Below, one piece after another: positions 37,378 through 46,334 of a stretch of 64,000 bases of DNA. Origin of the DNA: Saprospiraceae bacterium UBA3362 (GTDB lineage Bacteria; Bacteroidota; Bacteroidia; Chitinophagales; Saprospiraceae); NCBI GenBank assembly GCA_002360455.1, contig DEQQ01000070.1, forward strand, positions 1-64,000. Direction: 5' to 3'. The position numbers and the translations under genes were made by a program. Positions within the stretch are counted from its first letter, which is position 1. Each line of letters starts with the position of its first letter. Below the pieces are notes generated by a model. The model searched no databases and was not told the origin of the DNA. It saw only the letters and a list, made by a program, of their open reading frames with translations.

Positions 37378-37845
37378 TTAACCTTTAGGATTTAAGATAT
37401 TACCATCTTGTTTAGGTAATGTTTGCTCTTCTTCAGCAGAAATATTTCCTTTGATATAAAGAGTATACTCTTCTTCTCCTTCATTAGTTTGGATACGAAC
37501 AGTTTTGTTGATTGGACCAACTCTCTGTGTATCGTAGTTAATTTCGATTACACCTTTTTCTCCGGGCATAATTGGATCTTTAGGCCAAGTTGGAACTGTA
37601 CATCCGCAGGATCCTCTTGCATTTTTGATTACAAGTGGCTCTGTTCCTTTGTTCACAAATTCTGCTTTGCGAACTCTGTCACTACCCTTTTTAATCTCAC
37701 CGTAATCAACAGTGTTGTTTTCAAACACCATTTTAGGGCCTTTAGCAGGTCCCTCTTTTGTAACAGGTGTAACTGCTGGAGCAGTTTGAGCTGTTGCGTA
37801 AATTCCTACCAAAAGGAATACTAGAATGGAAAGTAAATGTTTCAT
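37378..37845 (-). CDS. Secreted DUF1573 protein
   Basis: 155 residues from the ATG at 37845 (MKHLLSILVF); the longer frame to 37887 crosses a perfect promoter box and is rejected. Signal peptide ending ATAQ, a Pro/Thr-rich spacer, then DUF1573 (about 45-140): FENNTVDYGEIKKGSDRVRKAEF, VIKNARGSCGCTVPTWPKDPI, GEKGVIEINYDTQRVGP. The SCGCT motif is typical. The fold is Ig/ASPM-SPD-2-like and extracytoplasmic; the function is unknown though the gene is common and well expressed in Bacteroidota. Strong promoter and terminator on both sides mark a single-gene transcript. Confidence 0.88.
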   Translation of the reverse strand: MKHLLSILVFLLVGIYATAQTAPAVTPVTKEGPAKGPKMVFENNTVDYGEIKKGSDRVRKAEFVNKGTEPLVIKNARGSCGCTVPTWPKDPIMPGEKGVIEINYDTQRVGPINKTVRIQTNEGEEEYTLYIKGNISAEEEQTLPKQDGNILNPKG

Positions 37846-37873
37846 TGACGAATGAATTTTTATTTTTGTTAAA

Positions 37874-37881
37874 CAAATGTA
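37874..37881 (-). promoter_or_regulatory. -7 promoter box of the DUF1573 gene
   Basis: Minus strand TACATTTG, a perfect TAnnTTTG, 28 bases before the ATG at 37845. Confidence 0.5.
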
Positions 37882-38031
37882 GTACAATAATCAGTAGTTA
37901 GACTCTTTTTGAATTGAAATGTGTGTTAAAACCGTGTTAAAAATAAAACTATTCTGAAACTGATTGATATTCAGCTTCTTTTGAGCTTCCAACGCCTTTG
38001 TTTTTAATCGTATTCTTTGGCCTTTTTTCGC

Positions 38032-38039
38032 TATTTTTG
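38032..38039 (+). promoter_or_regulatory. -7 promoter box of the E1 gene
   Basis: TATTTTTG, a perfect TAnnTTTG, 27 bases before the ATG at 38067; it lies inside the longer frame, which rules out the TTG start at 37998. Confidence 0.5.
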
Positions 38040-38066
38040 CCTGATCAATTAAATCTTCGATTAAGA

Positions 38067-40433
38067 ATGTTTACAGAAATACAAGGATTGCTGGACAGCT
38101 TAGAAGGGCAAAACAAGAATTTTCATCGAGAGGTTCTCAAGGATTATTGGATCTGCTTGGTTTCTAGAGAATGCAGTCTTGCAGGGAGAAAGGAAGTGCT
38201 CACAGGGAAAGCGAAATTCGGTATATTGGGAGATGGAAAAGAGTTGCCTCAGGTGGCTATGGCTAGAGCATTTGGCTTGGGGGATTTTCGATCCGGTTAT
38301 TATCGAGATCAGACGTTTATGATGGCTCTCGGCTTATGCAGTGTTGAAGATTATTTTGCTCAATTGTATGCAGATGTTCAGAACGATCCTTTTTCTAAAG
38401 GAAGACAGATGAATGCTCATTTTGCAACTGCTTTAGTCAATGAAAATGGGGAATGGCTGGATCATTGTTCCAGATACAATGTATCTTCTGACGTATCCAG
38501 TACAGGAGGTCAGATGGCGAGAGCTTTGGGCCTTGCCCTTGCCTCAAAACAATACCGTTTATCAAAAACCAATGATCAATTTTCTAAACAGGGTAATGAA
38601 GTTTCGTTTTGTACCATTGGTGATGCTTCTACCAGTGAGGCCGTGTTTTGGGAGACTATCAATGCAGCTTCAGTCTTGCAAGTACCACTTGCTGTCTCTG
38701 TATGGGATGACGGTTACGGCATTTCTGTGCCCAAAGAATTGCAAACAGCCAAGTCAAGTATTTCGGATGCTTTAGCCGGTTTTGAATATCATGATGATTC
38801 TAACGGAATAAAAATATATAAAGCCAAAGCTTGGGATTACCCCGGCTTGGTCAATATGTATCACAATGGAATAGCTCATTGCAGACAAACTCATGTGCCC
38901 TGTTTGTTTCATATAGAAGAGGTCACTCAGCCGCAGGGTCATTCTACTTCAGGATCTCATGAACGCTATAAATCCAAAGAGAGAATGATATGGGAAGCAG
39001 AGTTTGATTGTATTAAAAAAATGGAAGAGTGGATGATTCAAAATAAGCTCATAGAGAATTCTACCATCAATGAGTTAAAACTAAAATCAAAAGAGTACGT
39101 CAAAAAAGGGAAGGAAATCGCTTGGAAAAATGTACAAGCTCAAAATACAGTAATCTACAATCAGCTTTCAAATCTTTTGTCAGAAGAAGGACAGTCTATA
39201 CAACAACAGTTGGATGCCATTAAAAATCCATCTCGACACGAAATGCTTTCGATAGTCAGAAGAGAATTGCTAAGATCTGAACTATCCCGGGATTTACAGA
39301 ATAAATTAGATGAATTTAGAAATCAACAAATTCAAAATGGAAGAGCTGATTATTGCTCCCATCTTTATTCTGAAACCTCTCAAGCTCAAACTTTGGCTCA
39401 ATCTGTAGAGGCGGTTTATTCTGACAACTCTGTTGAGCTTAACGGGTATCAAATATTGAATGAATTTTTTGATGAACTTCTTGCTTCTGATCCTAGAGTT
39501 TATGCATTTGGAGAAGATGTGGGTCAAATAGGTGATGTCAATCAAGGATTTGCCGGACTCCAAGAAAAACACGGAACGGAGAGAGTTTTTGATACAGGGA
39601 TAAGAGAATGGACCATCATCGGACAAGCTATAGGCATGAGTATGAGAGGTCTAAGGCCCATTGCCGAAATCCAATATTTAGATTATATCGTGTATGCTCT
39701 TTCTCCGTTGATGGATGATCTTGCTACTGTAAGATATAGGACAGCGGGAATGCAAAAAGCTCCGGCAATCATAAGAACGAGAGGGCATCGACTTGAGGGA
39801 ATTTGGCATTCCGGAAGTCCGATAGGGATGTTGCTACACTCATTGAGAGGAATTCATATCTGTGTACCGCGCAACATGACACAGGCTGCAGGGATGTACA
39901 GAAGCTTGATGCTTGGGGATGATCCCGGACTGGTTATTGAATGTCTTAATGGCTACAGATTAAAGGAAAAAAGACCTGATAATCTGCATCAATATAAAGT
40001 TCCCCTTGGGCAAATCGAAGTATTGCAAGAGGGCAGGGATCTTACTTTGGTTACCTATGGATCCTGTGTGAGAATTGCAGAACAGGCTATTATTTTGGTA
40101 CAAAATCATGGCATTTCTGTTGAGTTAATCGATGTGCAAACTTTATTGCCTTTGGACAGCAATTATGATATTGTAAAATCAATCCAAAAGACCAATAAAT
40201 TGATTGTATTGGATGAGGATGTTCCGGGAGGAGCATCTGCTTATTTACTACAACAAATTTTGGATGTTCAGAATGCATATCAATACTTAGATCAAAAACC
40301 AATCTGCATATCGGCCGTGGCCAACAGACCTCCCTACGGAAGTGACGGAGATTATTTTACAAAACCAAGTGCAGATGACGTAGCCGAGCAAATCTTAAAT
40401 ATGATGAAATCTTATCACCCTTCTGCCTATTGA
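38067..40433 (+). CDS. Fused 2-oxoacid dehydrogenase E1 (alpha-beta), thiamine diphosphate-dependent
   Basis: 788 residues. Alpha half: GDGKELPQVAMARAF, SGYYRDQTFMMALGL, and the cofactor motif GDASTSEAVFWETINAASV...VWDDGYGIS, a variant of GDG-x(25-30)-NN that is usual in this Bacteroidota clade. Beta half from about 455: YAFGEDVGQIGDVNQGF (catalytic Glu region), IAEIQYLDYIVYALSPLMDDLA, IRTRGHRLEGIWHSGSPIG, and the C-terminal transketolase domain with LLPLDSNYDIV. It decarboxylates pyruvate or branched-chain 2-oxo acids and passes the acyl group to an E2 lipoyl enzyme. E2/E3 genes are not nearby. Substrate undecided; branched-chain would fit with IcmF in the same region. Confidence 0.88.
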   Translation: MFTEIQGLLDSLEGQNKNFHREVLKDYWICLVSRECSLAGRKEVLTGKAKFGILGDGKELPQVAMARAFGLGDFRSGYYRDQTFMMALGLCSVEDYFAQLYADVQNDPFSKGRQMNAHFATALVNENGEWLDHCSRYNVSSDVSSTGGQMARALGLALASKQYRLSKTNDQFSKQGNEVSFCTIGDASTSEAVFWETINAASVLQVPLAVSVWDDGYGISVPKELQTAKSSISDALAGFEYHDDSNGIKIYKAKAWDYPGLVNMYHNGIAHCRQTHVPCLFHIEEVTQPQGHSTSGSHERYKSKERMIWEAEFDCIKKMEEWMIQNKLIENSTINELKLKSKEYVKKGKEIAWKNVQAQNTVIYNQLSNLLSEEGQSIQQQLDAIKNPSRHEMLSIVRRELLRSELSRDLQNKLDEFRNQQIQNGRADYCSHLYSETSQAQTLAQSVEAVYSDNSVELNGYQILNEFFDELLASDPRVYAFGEDVGQIGDVNQGFAGLQEKHGTERVFDTGIREWTIIGQAIGMSMRGLRPIAEIQYLDYIVYALSPLMDDLATVRYRTAGMQKAPAIIRTRGHRLEGIWHSGSPIGMLLHSLRGIHICVPRNMTQAAGMYRSLMLGDDPGLVIECLNGYRLKEKRPDNLHQYKVPLGQIEVLQEGRDLTLVTYGSCVRIAEQAIILVQNHGISVELIDVQTLLPLDSNYDIVKSIQKTNKLIVLDEDVPGGASAYLLQQILDVQNAYQYLDQKPICISAVANRPPYGSDGDYFTKPSADDVAEQILNMMKSYHPSAY

Positions 40434-40829
40434 TGGACAAGCAGGGATTGATCTTTTGAATAAAAAATCATTTGATATTTATTAACTTATTGTTTTACAA
40501 AGCCTTGTATAACGATCAAACATTCTGTTTTATCTTTACCCTCAAGTTATATCAAACTGAAATTAGGCTTAGTCCATTATTTCGCGATTAATTTAGCCCA
40601 TTTTTCGTCCCAAATCCATGATGATGTCATCTTGTTCATTTCAGATTTGTGCAGTGTTCGGGCAATTTTCTTATCCTGAAATTTTGGTCTATTTTCTATT
40701 TCACTTTGGTCATACTCTCATCATTTTAGCCCATTTGAAATTTATTTTTTCATAAAGAAAACAAGCTAAAGCAATAAGTTTTTTTGTGAAAAGAGGATAA
40801 TGAAAAAGGCTTAAAGAGTGAACGTGTGA
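40434..40829. other. Intergenic stretch with a possible minus-strand gene remnant
   Basis: Nearly 400 bases with no complete gene. On the minus strand 40717-40588 is open for 43 codons without start and reads protein-like (KKIARTLHKSEMNK, then WIWDEKWAKLIAK), which may be the tail of a lost gene. TTTAGCCCATTT occurs twice, near 40592 and 40726. Nothing else is supported. Confidence 0.25.
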
Positions 40830-40904
40830 GGAGGCTGGAAGGCTTGGTGCAAAGCACCGAGTGTAACGAGCCTGGAAGACTCCGACCCTGACTGATAAGG
40901 AAGG
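40830..40904. repeat. Folded element just upstream of cysS
   Basis: GGAGGCT (40830-40836) pairs with AGACTCC (40877-40883) with one mismatch; a symmetrical GGA/GGA internal loop follows; AGGCT (40840-40844) pairs with AGCCT (40869-40873); inside sits GGTGC-AAA-GCACC (40846-40858). A second hairpin, GGGG-CACA-CCCC, lies at 40893-40904, 42 bases before the ATG of cysS. It has no T-run. It could be an interspersed element or an mRNA leader structure. Confidence 0.45.
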
Positions 40905-40946
40905 GGCACACCCCAATTTATAATCTTGTATTGAATAGAAGTTGTC

Positions 40947-42440
40947 ATGGAAAATAAACGCAAAATTCTGGTTTTTAATAGCTTGGCAGGTGAGAAGCAG
41001 GAGTTTAAACCCATACAGGAGGGCCGAATAGGCATGTATGTCTGCGGTCCCACTGTATATAGTAATGCGCATCTTGGCAATTGCAGAACTTACGTGTCTT
41101 TTGATGTTATTTTTCGTTTTCTCAAGCATTTGGGATATTCTGTGCGCTATGTTCGCAACATCACGGATGTTGGTCATTTGTTGGATGATGGCGAAGATAG
41201 AATGCTGAAAGGAGCGCGTTTGGAGCAGCTTGAGCCCATGGAAATTGCGCAAAAATATGCCAATGGTTTTCATGAAATGATGAGAATTTTTAATATTCAA
41301 AACCCTTCTATAGAACCTTTGGCGACAGGACATATCATTGAGCAAATAGAAATGGTCAAAGAAATCTTGGAGAGAGGTTTTGCTTATGAAAAAAATGGGT
41401 CTGTTTACTTTAACACTATCCGATATATTCAATCCGGAAATCCTTACGGAGAGTTGAGTGGTAGAGTTGTGGAAGATTTGATGGCAGAAAGTAGGGACAA
41501 TCTAAAAAATCAGGATGAAAAAAATCATCCTTCAGATTTTGCAATTTGGATGAAAGCCTCTGATGAGCATATCATGAAGTGGCCTTCACCATGGTCTGTT
41601 GGTTTTCCTGGTTGGCATTTAGAATGTAGTGCTATGAGCAAAAAATATTTGGGAGAACAGTTTGATATTCATGGAGGCGGCAATGATTTAAAATTTCCTC
41701 ATCATGAAAATGAAATTGCTCAATCTGTAGGTTCATGTGGACATTCTCCTGCGAACTATTGGCTGCATACCAATATGTTGTTGCTCAATGGTAGAAAAAT
41801 GTCAAAGAGTGAGGGAAATACAATATCTCCTGAGCAATTATTCACCGGAGAAAGTAAATTTATTTCCAAAGCTTACTCTCCAATGAGTGTGAGATTCTTT
41901 ATGCTGCAAGCACACTACAGAAGTACTCTTGATATTACAGACGAAGGATTGCAGGCTGGAGAAAAAGGCTTCAAGAGATTGATGGATGCATTGGCTACAA
42001 GTAAGAATGTACAGCCGGAATTATCGAGCAATTCGGCGCCCAAAGATGAGCTGGTCTCCGAAATTATTGAGCAGATTTACTCCGACTTATGTGATGATTT
42101 TAATGCTCCGAAAGCCATAGCCAATTTGTTTGAAATGGCCGGTTTGATCAATTCTATTGCCAATAAACAAATAGCTTCTACAGAAATTTCTCAATACGCT
42201 TGGGAAAAACTAAAAGACCATTTTTCATTTTTCATCATTGATATTTTGGGATTGAAAGATGAATCCTCCGAAGCCAATGAAAATACAACCAATGGTTTGA
42301 TGCAATTGATCATTGAACTTAGAAAAGATGTTCGCGAACGCAAAGATTGGGCCGGCTCCGATAAGATAAGAGATGGTTTAAAAGAATTGGGTATTCAACT
42401 CAAAGACGGTAAAGAAGGGACAGATTGGTCTAGGATTTAA
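40947..42440 (+). CDS. cysS: Cysteinyl-tRNA synthetase
   Basis: 497 residues, full length. Class I landmarks: YVCGPTVYSNAHLGNCRTYV (HIGH motif as HLGN; the cysteine is the first zinc ligand), GFPGWHLECSAMS (second zinc-site cysteine), GGGNDLKFPHHENEIAQS (third zinc site), and GRKMSKSEGNT (KMSKS). The C-terminal DALR-type helical domain ends with RKDWAGSDKIRDGLKELGI. It charges tRNA-Cys in the cytosol. The gene stands alone, with a folded element in front and a convergent gene 12 bases behind. Confidence 0.97.
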   Translation: MENKRKILVFNSLAGEKQEFKPIQEGRIGMYVCGPTVYSNAHLGNCRTYVSFDVIFRFLKHLGYSVRYVRNITDVGHLLDDGEDRMLKGARLEQLEPMEIAQKYANGFHEMMRIFNIQNPSIEPLATGHIIEQIEMVKEILERGFAYEKNGSVYFNTIRYIQSGNPYGELSGRVVEDLMAESRDNLKNQDEKNHPSDFAIWMKASDEHIMKWPSPWSVGFPGWHLECSAMSKKYLGEQFDIHGGGNDLKFPHHENEIAQSVGSCGHSPANYWLHTNMLLLNGRKMSKSEGNTISPEQLFTGESKFISKAYSPMSVRFFMLQAHYRSTLDITDEGLQAGEKGFKRLMDALATSKNVQPELSSNSAPKDELVSEIIEQIYSDLCDDFNAPKAIANLFEMAGLINSIANKQIASTEISQYAWEKLKDHFSFFIIDILGLKDESSEANENTTNGLMQLIIELRKDVRERKDWAGSDKIRDGLKELGIQLKDGKEGTDWSRI

Positions 42441-42452
42441 AGAAGAATCCAA

Positions 42453-43139
42453 TCATTCTTGTGGTCCGTTATTGAAAATAAATTGGACTCCAATCTCATT
42501 GATTTTACCGGACTCTTTATAGGGAGTATAGATTGTAAGAGCGTTTTGTAAACTGGAGACATTAAGCTCACTCCAAAGTACAGAAACAAAAGGTTGGATC
42601 GTAATCCCTACACGTTCTCCGGGAGGTAAATTAATGTTAAGATAAAATCGAGAGCCGAAAGCAGACAGGTTGCTGATGGGGCTTTTGTCTGTGATTCCGG
42701 TAAATAACTGTGTAAATTTAATTTTTTGAAATTCTATAGAAGTTCCAAGCTCAAGATATTTAGCATTGGTTTCCAAGGCCAATACATAGGCTTGATTTTT
42801 ATACCCCAGTTCCATAAAATAATTCAACCCTGTGGTAGGTTTGATTCCTTCTCCTCTCATGCTCGCAAAACTGTTTCTCCAAGAAGCTCCTAGGCTAAAA
42901 TATTCCCAAGAGTATCTCATTCCTACAGTAAAACCATGAGCATATTTTAATTGTGGCATTGGAGAAGCCATCCATTCATTGTTATGATTATAACTTTCAA
43001 TGATTTGGTTGATGGAGTTAGATTGGATTCTTGAAAAACCATACGCTGCCTGAATGTTCAGTTGGGCGTCTGCTCTTTCCATGAGCCAAAACTGACCAAG
43101 AACCAGTAAAAAAGCCATTAGGTATTGCTGTTTCAGCAT
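42453..43139 (-). CDS. Putative outer-membrane beta-barrel protein
   Basis: 228 residues. Signal peptide (about 1-25, ending ERADA), then a succession of amphipathic strands with aromatic girdles: HGFTVGMRYSWEYFSLGASW, TTGLNYFMELGYKNQAYVLAL, GSRFYLNINLPPGERVGITI, and a last strand EIGVQFIFNNG. This is what small Bacteroidota porin-like barrels look like. No conserved family is recognised. A -7 box TATATTTG (minus strand, 43169-43162) fits the ATG at 43139. Confidence 0.6.
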   Translation of the reverse strand: MLKQQYLMAFLLVLGQFWLMERADAQLNIQAAYGFSRIQSNSINQIIESYNHNNEWMASPMPQLKYAHGFTVGMRYSWEYFSLGASWRNSFASMRGEGIKPTTGLNYFMELGYKNQAYVLALETNAKYLELGTSIEFQKIKFTQLFTGITDKSPISNLSAFGSRFYLNINLPPGERVGITIQPFVSVLWSELNVSSLQNALTIYTPYKESGKINEIGVQFIFNNGPQE

Positions 43140-43161
43140 AGCTCAAATTCATATTTGAAAG

Positions 43162-43169
43162 CAAATATA
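43162..43169 (-). promoter_or_regulatory. -7 promoter box of the beta-barrel gene
   Basis: Minus strand TATATTTG, a perfect TAnnTTTG, 22 bases before the ATG at 43139. Confidence 0.45.
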
Positions 43170-43332
43170 TAAAAAATTATTAATATATAAAAATAATTTT
43201 TTAAGCCTGTGTGCTCTCGGGTGCCTATTCCGGCATGCGGAGAACAAATTTGAGCTTGTTTTACCGACACTCTACAAACATATTTTATTTTCTAAGTACA
43301 TGTTTTATCTTCGCAGTTGCTTGAAATTTGAC

Positions 43333-45198
43333 ATGAAAAATTTTTTAAGAAATTGCAGTCAATTTAAAATTGCGATCATCATATATGTGGTCTTAGGTTT
43401 TGGTATTTATTTCCAATGTCTCCATTATGGTTACGCTTTGGATGATGCCATTGTATGTTCGGAAAATCAATTTGTTAAAAAAGGATTTGGAGGGATTAGA
43501 GAAATCTTTTCTGAAGAGAGTTTTACAGGTTATTTTGGCAAACAAAATAATCTTGTAGCAGGAGCAAGATACAGACCATTGTCCATAGCCAGCTTTGCTG
43601 TAGAAGTTGGGATGTTTGGATTCAAGCCGGGGGTATCGCATTTAATCAATATTGTGCTCTATATTCTTTGCAGTATATTAATTTATTCTTTTACCAAAAA
43701 ATTGTTGAGCCAAAAATTTACTCTAGAGCAATCTCAAGGAATAGCATTTCTCAGTTCTTTACTTTTTTTAGTTCATCCCATTCATGTGGAGGCTGTGGCC
43801 AATATCAAAGGTCGGGATGAAATCATGTGTTTACTCTTTGGATTATTGGCAGGTATATATTGGATGAAGGACATTGATCAGAGTTCATTAAAAAACAAAA
43901 TGATCGGAGCGGTCTGGTTTTTCCTTTCCATTATGAGCAAAGAAAATGCCATTACTTTATGGGTAGCTTTTCCTGTATTATTTTATTTTTTCAGAAATAA
44001 TTCGTGGAAGCAGAGTATAAACTCTTCGTGGCCTTATATTTTAGCCGGTGCAATATTTATAGTAGTAAGGATTTCTGCAGTAGGATTTTTATTTGATAAG
44101 AACCTGAAGATTGATGATTTGATGAACGATCCGTTTGTTGAGATGAATTTGATCCAAAAACTGTGTACCATCTGCTTTACCATTTTGTGGTATCTCAAAT
44201 TGTTACTTGTCCCGCATCCTTTGACACATGATTATTATCCTTATCATGTTCCTAAGCTCGGTCCGGACTCTGCTTGGTTTTGGGTTTCGTTCTTTGTATT
44301 GGCAGCTATGACTTTATTTTCATTTGTAAAGCAAAAACTGTATCCTTATTTTACAGCAACATTCTGGTATTTTGCGGCAACTATATCCATAGTTTCGAAT
44401 GTGGTTTTTCCTGTAGGAACTTTTATGAATGAACGATTTTTATTTATGCCATCGCTGGCTTTTTGCGTTTGGATTGGCTATTTATTTTATCAATACCTTA
44501 GCTCAGATCAAAAAAACAGTCGGACTATAGCTTACTCTGCTCTGAGTGTGGTATTGGGACTCTTTAGCTTGAGAAGTTTTACGCGAGTCCCTGTTTGGGA
44601 ATCTGGAGATACATTGAATTTTTCTGCAATTCATGTTTCAAAAAACAGTGCGAGGATCAACCTTTTTACCGGAGTGAGTTATTTTCATAAATATGAAGCA
44701 GAACAAAATCAGCAGCAAAAATATGAGAATCTCACTCTTGCCCAAAAATATATCAGCAAGGCATTGAACATCTATCCCAATTACGATCAGGCCCATAATA
44801 TGTTCATCGGCGTGATGGCAGAATGGCATAAAAAAGATGGAGATACCAAAAAGTTTTTGGAAAATATAAAATTGAATGCAGAGAAAAAGCCAAGTCTCAA
44901 TTTTCTCAATGAATATTTGAATTATATAAAAACAAATTCTGGGAATGATCAATTGCTGTACGATTTTTATAAGCAGGTGGGATTTGATGGTTTGTATAAA
45001 AGAAAAAGAAATTACCAATATGCTTTGCAATATCTTGGAGAAGCGTATAAAATCAATAAGGCAGATCAGGATCTATTGCTTAAGTTATCTCAAGTTTACA
45101 CGGATTATGCACTGTATGGAAAATTAGATCCTGCTACGGCCCAAGAGTATAAAAATTATGCTGAGCAATTTAAAGCTCAAGCCTTGCAGATCCAATAA
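43333..45198 (+). CDS. TMTC/DUF1736-like polytopic membrane protein with C-terminal TPR
   Basis: About 621 residues from the ATG at 43333; an earlier ATG at 43300 is possible but precedes a near-consensus promoter box (TATCTTCG, 43306-43313). About 10 to 11 membrane segments in the first 400 residues; GYALDDAIV in the first loop is the acidic motif of GT-C glycosyltransferases, and VHPIHVEAVANIKGRDEIM is the signature of the TMTC family. The last 190 residues contain TPR-like helices (NYQYALQYLGEAYKINKADQ). TMTC proteins are O-mannosyltransferases in animals; in bacteria the role is unknown but lipid-linked sugar transfer is plausible. Followed by dprA after 14 bases. Confidence 0.75.
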   Translation: MKNFLRNCSQFKIAIIIYVVLGFGIYFQCLHYGYALDDAIVCSENQFVKKGFGGIREIFSEESFTGYFGKQNNLVAGARYRPLSIASFAVEVGMFGFKPGVSHLINIVLYILCSILIYSFTKKLLSQKFTLEQSQGIAFLSSLLFLVHPIHVEAVANIKGRDEIMCLLFGLLAGIYWMKDIDQSSLKNKMIGAVWFFLSIMSKENAITLWVAFPVLFYFFRNNSWKQSINSSWPYILAGAIFIVVRISAVGFLFDKNLKIDDLMNDPFVEMNLIQKLCTICFTILWYLKLLLVPHPLTHDYYPYHVPKLGPDSAWFWVSFFVLAAMTLFSFVKQKLYPYFTATFWYFAATISIVSNVVFPVGTFMNERFLFMPSLAFCVWIGYLFYQYLSSDQKNSRTIAYSALSVVLGLFSLRSFTRVPVWESGDTLNFSAIHVSKNSARINLFTGVSYFHKYEAEQNQQQKYENLTLAQKYISKALNIYPNYDQAHNMFIGVMAEWHKKDGDTKKFLENIKLNAEKKPSLNFLNEYLNYIKTNSGNDQLLYDFYKQVGFDGLYKRKRNYQYALQYLGEAYKINKADQDLLLKLSQVYTDYALYGKLDPATAQEYKNYAEQFKAQALQIQ

Positions 45199-45212
45199 GC
45201 AGAATCAAACAA

Positions 45213-46316
45213 ATGGAACAAGAGCAACATCTCTACACAATAGCCCTGACTAAAATACCCAATGTTGGTCCTATCACAGCCAAAAACCTTGTGAGCTATT
45301 GTGGCAGCCCAAAGGCTGTTTTTTTTGAAAAAAAACATCGACTTTTATCCATTCCGGGAGTCGGCGACCAAACAGCAAATAACATAACCAGTGCAGAAGT
45401 TCTGCATGAGGCAGAGAAAGATTATGAGAATTGTATAAAAAATCAGGCTGCATTTTTATCTTATTTGGATGCAGAATATCCCAGCCGGCTAAAGGCTATT
45501 GCGGACAGCCCAATTATTTTGTATTACAAAGGCAACCAAAGCCTTAATCCTGACAGAGCTTTAGCTATAGTTGGAACAAGAAAAATTAGTCCATACGGCA
45601 AAGAAATGGTCCATCAAATTGTGCGAGACCTGGCTCAAGAGCAAATCATGATCGTCAGTGGGCTTGCCTATGGAGTGGATACTCATGCTCACAAAGCATC
45701 TGTAGAGCACGGCCTTCCCACCATTGCAGTATTGGCTCATGGAATAGAGTCTATCTATCCTGCAGATAATACCAAGCTGGCTCAACAAATGATGGAAAAC
45801 GGTGGAATTCTTACCGAATATCCAGTGGGTAGTATTCCTGATAAAGAGCATTTTCCGATGCGAAACAGAATAGTGGCCGGGATGACAGACGCTACATTGG
45901 TGATTGAAACCGCAGTAGATGGTGGAAGCATGATCACTGCTACTTTTGCAAATGAATATCACAAAGATGTACTTGCATTACCGGGTAGAACAACAGACAG
46001 TATGAGCGAAGGATGCAATCTACTCATAAAAACCCATCGAGCCCAACTGATAGAAAATGCAGAAGACATTTTGCAAGCCTTATGTTGGAACAAAAAATCT
46101 GAAAGCGTAAAACCAAAGCGCAGTTTGTTTTTAGAACTAAGCGAAGATGAACAAATAGTGTTCAATATCATCAAAGATGCGGGAGAAATTCATGTAGATG
46201 CATTGCAAATCCAAGCTCAATTTAATTCTGGAAAACTGGCAAGCACTATACTTCAACTTGAACTCAAGTCTGCGGTGAATTGTTTGCCGGGTAAGCGATA
46301 TTCAGTATCTTTGTAG
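45213..46316 (+). CDS. dprA: DNA-processing protein DprA
   Basis: 367 residues. N-terminal helix-hairpin-helix-like part (PNVGPITAKNLVSYCG, IPGVGDQTA), then the Rossmann-like DprA core: LAIVGTRKISPYGKEM, IVSGLAYGVDTHAHKAS, HGIESIYPADN, FPMRNRIVAGMTDATLVIE, SMITATFANEYHKDVLALPG, GCNLLIKTHRAQL; and a C-terminal winged-helix DML1-like domain. It protects incoming single-stranded DNA and loads RecA during natural transformation. Its presence does not prove competence. The promoter of the next gene is contained in its 3-prime end. Confidence 0.95.
   Translation: MEQEQHLYTIALTKIPNVGPITAKNLVSYCGSPKAVFFEKKHRLLSIPGVGDQTANNITSAEVLHEAEKDYENCIKNQAAFLSYLDAEYPSRLKAIADSPIILYYKGNQSLNPDRALAIVGTRKISPYGKEMVHQIVRDLAQEQIMIVSGLAYGVDTHAHKASVEHGLPTIAVLAHGIESIYPADNTKLAQQMMENGGILTEYPVGSIPDKEHFPMRNRIVAGMTDATLVIETAVDGGSMITATFANEYHKDVLALPGRTTDSMSEGCNLLIKTHRAQLIENAEDILQALCWNKKSESVKPKRSLFLELSEDEQIVFNIIKDAGEIHVDALQIQAQFNSGKLASTILQLELKSAVNCLPGKRYSVSL
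46283..46313 (+). promoter_or_regulatory. Consensus promoter of the alkaline phosphatase gene, inside the end of dprA
   Basis: TTTG (46283-46286), exactly 19 bases, TATCTTTG (46306-46313): the best -33/-7 pair in the window. The -7 box ends one base before the dprA stop codon, and the ATG follows after 21 bases. The phosphatase is thus independently transcribed even though the genes are packed like an operon. Confidence 0.65.
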
Positions 46317-46334
46317 TTTATAAGAGTCGCAATA

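Noticed and set aside
40830..40946. T-box leader for cysS
   Set aside because: No T-box consensus and no terminator with a T-run; T-box control is not usual in Bacteroidota.
40710..41432. 240-residue minus-strand ORF over the cysS start
   Set aside because: Antisense to the conserved catalytic part of cysS and runs through the folded intergenic element.
43200..43260. tRNA-like or REP-like hairpin block upstream of the TMTC-like gene
   Set aside because: Short GC-rich patches (GTGCC/GGCA) but no consistent stem set and no tRNA arms.
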